A stretch of DNA of 64,000 nucleotides from Polytrichum commune (Eukaryota; Streptophyta; Polytrichopsida; Polytrichales; Polytrichaceae). Numbering within the stretch: the first letter of the stretch is position 1; each line of letters begins with the position of its first letter. Location: assembly GCA_950295325.1 (NCBI GenBank), contig OX485804.1, positions 24,428,001 to 24,492,000 of the forward strand. Reading direction: 5' to 3'. This document shows, piece by piece, positions 59,073 through 64,000 of the stretch. A program made the translations under genes and the position numbers. The notes below the pieces were generated by a model, which ran no database searches, was not told where the DNA came from, and was given only the letters and a program-made list of their open reading frames with translations.

Positions 59073-61879
59073 GAATGTTATGATGGGTTGGGCCGCTTCA
59101 AAAATGCTTTGAAATTCAACTGAAACATGACAACTAATTTGTATAATTATATCACCAATTGATTTTGGACTAACTAAACCACAATTTCAAGACATATCAA
59201 ATTTACCAAAAAATTGCATTGATTGGCTAAACATACAAGTTCTATGTAAAATCGATTAAAGATGAAAGGTTTGGATGTGAGAGGTCAAAAAGTCATGGTA
59301 TCAAACTTTGACACTGAAAAATAGTTAAAGATGACCTAGTAAGCAATTGGAAGTTTGAAACTGTCCACGCACGTGGTTGGGCTCTGAATCTCAATTGCTT
59401 GCATTGTCATCTTCAACATTTTCAGAACTTCAGGAAAATGTCCTTGGCAACCTTCTCTGGACTTAAGATTCTTACAAGAGACTGTTGCAAGGCTTAATTT
59501 TGACCCCCTGCAACGTGCGCAGGAAGAAAATTATGATAAACAACTATATTGGCAAGCCAATTTGTCGGGGATCACCAGTCACATTTCCAACAAAACAATG
59601 AAAAACTGCTGCTACTAATTGAAGTCCAAGTTTGTGAATCAACTACAAGGAGCGATGGATCACATCAGCCGAGAAACATAGAAAACTGATCGTCTGAACA
59701 CACAGAGAGAAATGTGAAAACTCATCATCCTCACGTCCAGTATTGGTTATGACGAGGCTCACGGAGAAGCTCCTTGCAATGTAGAACACCACAAATAGCT
59801 TTAGAGCCACATTCTCACTTAGAGCAGGCTATTGTTGACACATATATAAAATTAGGCTCCATCATTGTTCTTAAATCCAAGTACTTCAAGGACTGTCTAA
59901 ATTATTGCTCACGCTAGAAGAATACTTATCCATTACAACCATCCGTTGCAACTTGTCCGTCATCATTTACAGCGAGAAAATGTTTAAATAAATCATTACG
60001 TTACCAACTGGAGATTTCTGGTTGCCAATCGTCTCAAAACTGCAATCAAGAATCTTCGTTGACAACCCAAATGACCTATTCATACAATAGACTCTTGCTA
60101 TGAGTCACACTGGACAAGTTGCAATGGACAAGTTTCCTTCTAGTGTAAAAGTGGGAAGTTATGGACATGTTACGACTACTTGTGAGGTCGACTATACACA
60201 ACCTCGATGGTTGTGTACTGACTTTACAACACACAACAAAACGCGCCTCTCAAAATCTGAACAAGAAACTTGAGCTAGCTAGAAAGAAGATATTACATGA
60301 AGAACTTCTGAAGAATGATGTCAATCACTACATATGACCTCAACTGGGAAATTTTCTAGAACAATGAAGTGGCTCGTGCATATGAGTCCCGGGTGGTGAG
60401 ATGCCATACATTATAAATATGCGACGAAATTAGGTCTAGGCAGCCACCCCTTGCGATCTCAGCAAGCTGAAGCGCGAATAAGAAGGGGAAGGAGCGTTTT
60501 ATAGGCCTCAAAAGACGAACCTGACAAGTCGATTGACAGTTACAAGTAAGCTACACCGTTCATGGTGTTTAGTATCATTTACTATCTGCAGTTATGCAGT
60601 GCTATGACTTTTTGCTAAGAATGTAATTCTCTTAACAAGTAAAGTCATTCATGTTGCACATTGTCCATACAACCTACCTATTTAACCACAAAGGTTTTCA
60701 GTTAAGGTTATAGTCAAAGTGGATGAGTGAAAGTTATAATTCAGACATGTACAGTATGTGCATTTTATGTAATTGTGCATTGCGGTTGCACCGGCTTTGG
60801 GAGGTCATTTAAAATCTATTTTAGATTGCTCTAGAATTCTTTGATGGAAATTGGAAGTATCTAATTTGAGTGGCCATAATTGTTCTCTTTGGTAGAGTAT
60901 AACTTGAAGGCCACCTTATTCTCAACCAAAATTTGTTATTTCATTACCATCTTACTCGTGTGGGTCCTTCTGCGTGATAAATTACAATAGATCCAAGGTT
61001 GTAAGATTTTGAAGTCTCATGGTATCTTGGTTTTGTATAATCCCATCTCTTTGACGTGGGCTTGACACGAAATCATATAGATCATGAAAATAATTTGTTG
61101 CATAGCTTGTAAGACTTCTACATATTTCATCCATTGAGAAGTTTAAGTTTTGTGACACCTAATTGGGGGGGGGGGAGAAGGGGGTTGAAATGTAGAGAAC
61201 ATTGTATATCAATGTGGTTTTCTTTTGAAGACAAATTGAGCCATAATAACTATGAGTCAAAGACCCAATTTGGTGTAGTGGGACTCACTTCAAATGAAAC
61301 AATTATAAACTTGGTAGGGTTGACCATTTACCGCACCCTCCGCAACCCTATGGTGGGTGTTGTGAACCTAAATCCTTTGAACCTCCTTGGTCCTTTAGGT
61401 CCTTGAGCTTTTGTGTCAAATAAACTGGGGTGGTATTGGAAATTTCCACTAATGAGAGATTGGTGATGGGCCCCCAAGCAATAGTGAAAAATATACTTTA
61501 ATGTCAAATATGATTTAAAAAGGAAGTTGGTATATGTAGCATTAAAATGATTAGGGATGCATATTCAAAGAAAACTCCATTTCAGTTTTCTCAATGAGGA
61601 GTTTTCAAGATTGTTCATAGAATTTCATATTGTGTATATATACAATCATTATTTTTTATGCATCTAAAATTACATTCTAAGTCTTGTACTTATGATGATT
61701 ATGCTTATAATGTTCAAACTCCAAGTAATGCTATCTCCAAGATGTTTTGGTTTATGCTTTGAAGATACTTACATGGAGGTTATGATGACCTTATAGAGAA
61801 GATTCAACCATATGGATGTATTCAGGTGACCTTATGTCAACAATTTTGGTTCATGCATGTTTCAACACAAATCAACGTA

Positions 61880-61917
<38 letters not shown>

Positions 61918-64000
61918 TTGAAAATGCATAATATGATTCTCATAGTTCCATTTCATTCTTATTTACGACTTGGTGGGAGATAATCAAGTCTCATCCATCT
62001 CCATTTTGGTCGAGCAAGTCATCGTACCCAATCTACTCTTGTTGGCCTATGCTAAACTTTTGGGAAACAATTTCCTTAGATATTGGAGGAGAAATTGTTG
62101 TGGTGCCCATGTACTCTATACTCTATCTTGTCCATACTTTTTGGGTTGTTGAAAAAGCTTAAGTTAGGGTCCTTCAAAAAGAAAGAAAAGGATGTTAATA
62201 TTTTAAAATTGTCATGCGATGTGCATTCACCATCCCCTATCCATGTCAGTGTGGGCCTGTGTTTTTTTTAAAGGGGTGATTGTACAAGTGGTCCACACAA
62301 ATAACTATGACATTCTTGATGTTTTGCAAACAGTTGTTCCAAAAACGCAACTTTGAAAGGCCAATGACCATGACATCTTTGGTTGGTGTTCAAAGTGATG
62401 GTAAAGTTGTTCAAACACATCACGTTTGTCGCTACGAACAATGCTATTATGCTAAGCTATTTAAGAAGGCACTTAAGGGGTAATAGTCAATGTTCCTAAT
62501 TATAAGGGCCCACTTGATGGTCAAAGTGAGATTGTCAACATAACACAAAAGTTGTATGAAGCTTAATTAGTGACAACTTGAACTATAAGTTAGGTGTTTT
62601 GGAAGAAAATTAAATGGATAGATGGGCACATGTGTTTAAAATAAGGCCCTTTATGTTCCATGCCCAAACTATAGAGAGGCTCCAGGTGTTAGGTTTCCAC
62701 TGTTGATATTAATGAGTGTCGTAATTTTAAAATGGGTAATTGTCATATAGGTAAGGAGGTTTTGACTCCCATCATGCTGAAGGGGTAAAACTAGACAAAA
62801 TGCGACACCATAGGATGACCTACTTGGGACCTAGGCTGATCAAAAAGTTGGGTAATGTGTTATGATATTCACACCATAAATCCTTCTATATGATGTTTTA
62901 AAAATTGAATATAAAAAAAATAAAAATAAATTCGTAGTGATTAGATTAGCTACAAATGCAGGAGGGAGCTTGGTGTGAAATTGCCCCCTATTACGCAAGA
63001 TTGGGCTCCAATGCCCCCAAAGATTAATGGAACGTTGGGGAAGTTGGGTTTCTAGTTTGGCCAAATAGCATTGCGGGCAAGAAATTGGCCAAGGATTTTC
63101 AATTTATGGTGGACAATAATAAGTCTACCAAATAGAGTCCAATGGGCCAAGGTAAAAGAATTTTTGGCTTTTACAAATGGCTAACTTTGAGGAGTTTGGT
63201 TTCAAAATTGGTCCATCTTTTATTGGTTAAAGATGTTTGTTTTCTATTTCGATCCAAGATGATCATTTTGTAAGGTTAAAACCCTTGTTTCTGATTTGAG
63301 TTGACAATGAGCTTTTCTAACTAGTACAAGAGGGGCCAACCTTAAAACCAAGCTCTTCAAGGTTAAGCACATCTGAAGACCAAAAGTTTTCTACCTTGGT
63401 CCCACAAGCCCCTGTTTCAAAACCGGTGTTCAAACGTGTGTGGAGGCCTCTCCTTCATTCAATGACGCACCGTTCGGGTGAGGGGTTGGCCACCCAAGCC
63501 AACATTTCCTAGCATTTATTGGGCACCCCAAAATGACCTCTTGACCACGGGACTAGGGCTTACCCTTGTTAAACATGGCCTCCGATAACTTTTGCATCTC
63601 AAAGAAATGATGCATCTCACACAAGGACTCAAATGGCAATAATCTTCATTCACAATTGGATAGGGCAAATTTCAATCCAATCCAACAACTACAATCGTCC
63701 GGGGAGTTGGAAGTAAAGGGGAGTTGTGAGCAAAGTGACCAGAATCTGTGGTTGTTTGCATTTACATTTCCAACAACCTAGAGAGTGTGTCAAGGACATT
63801 GTAAGGGGCATAGGTGATGCTATTTAAAAGTGAGAATTATACTCTGAATTTTGTAATATCAACTTCCTTAATGTCGTTCCTTCTCTTATATCCTGAAACC
63901 CTAGGAATAAAAGTTCTCGGTTTACATTTCACTCTTTGTTGTCACATTTTCCTCCCATGTATCATGGGTTTGACATTACAATATACCACTAAAGAAATCA
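59073..64000. other. Intergenic DNA, no gene recognised
   Basis: AT-rich and without long ORFs. Notable items are an (AT)n microsatellite at about 61,882-61,911 and a G run near 61,166-61,174. A polyadenylation-like AATAAAAG word is at 63,905. Short frames (61,134-61,406; 62,280-62,483) show no recognised content. Confidence 0.55.

Overview
Organism and overall character. The window is nuclear DNA of a land plant: small GT-AG introns, large AT-rich intergenic DNA and layered class I and class II transposable elements. The En/Spm-type CACTA genes and a DUF7869-type gene fit a bryophyte or another early-diverging land plant, but the species cannot be fixed from sequence alone. Almost everything recognisable is mobile DNA. 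Two stretches (20.9-22.9 kb and 50.1-50.7 kb) look like fragments of ordinary host genes that I do not recognise.

Layout. 1-11,763 is the right-hand part of a CACTA transposon. It has a minus-strand TNPA-like gene (4011 to 803), a divergent plus-strand TNP2-like transposase gene (4730 to 9778), several nested insertions and an intact right terminus. It sits inside an FCP1-like exon of a larger element whose right end occupies 11,764-13,587 (called E2 here). 13.6-28.8 kb holds a 250-bp TIR MITE, a 2.4-kb Mutator-like element made almost wholly of two 1-kb inverted arms, an unrecognised multi-exon gene, and a Tourist-like MITE with a solo LTR inserted in its last bases. 28,799-48,253 is a nearly complete composite DNA transposon (called E1). 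48.3-64 kb is mostly non-coding, with a fourth solo LTR, relics of two old elements and a TTAA-flanked piggyBac/Kolobok-like MITE.

Candidate undescribed system. E1 has matching termini (AACACTATATTCG plus about 16 more imperfectly matching bases) and an ATGG target duplication. It carries two divergent genes: a DUF7869-type transposase-like gene on the left (minus strand), and on the right (plus strand) a six-exon chimeric gene. The chimera combines a ParB/DGQHR-like motif, a proline-rich and coiled-coil middle, an FCP1/NIF-type HAD domain and a Ser/Pro-rich tail. About 30 copies of a dyad, TTACGAACGNNCGTTCGTAA, lie between the two genes, in three introns of the chimera and inside two of its exon segments. 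None of comparable quality was seen elsewhere. I infer a transposase plus site-binding-partner organisation, comparable to TNPD/TNPA and their sites in En/Spm, or to ParB/parS. This is not proven.

Decay. The copies are defective. Seven in-frame stops in otherwise continuous exons each differ from a glutamine, tryptophan or arginine codon by one C:G-to-T:A transition, as expected from deamination of methylated cytosine in silenced elements. Four solo LTRs with exact 5-bp target duplications show repeated LTR-retrotransposon insertion followed by recombination.
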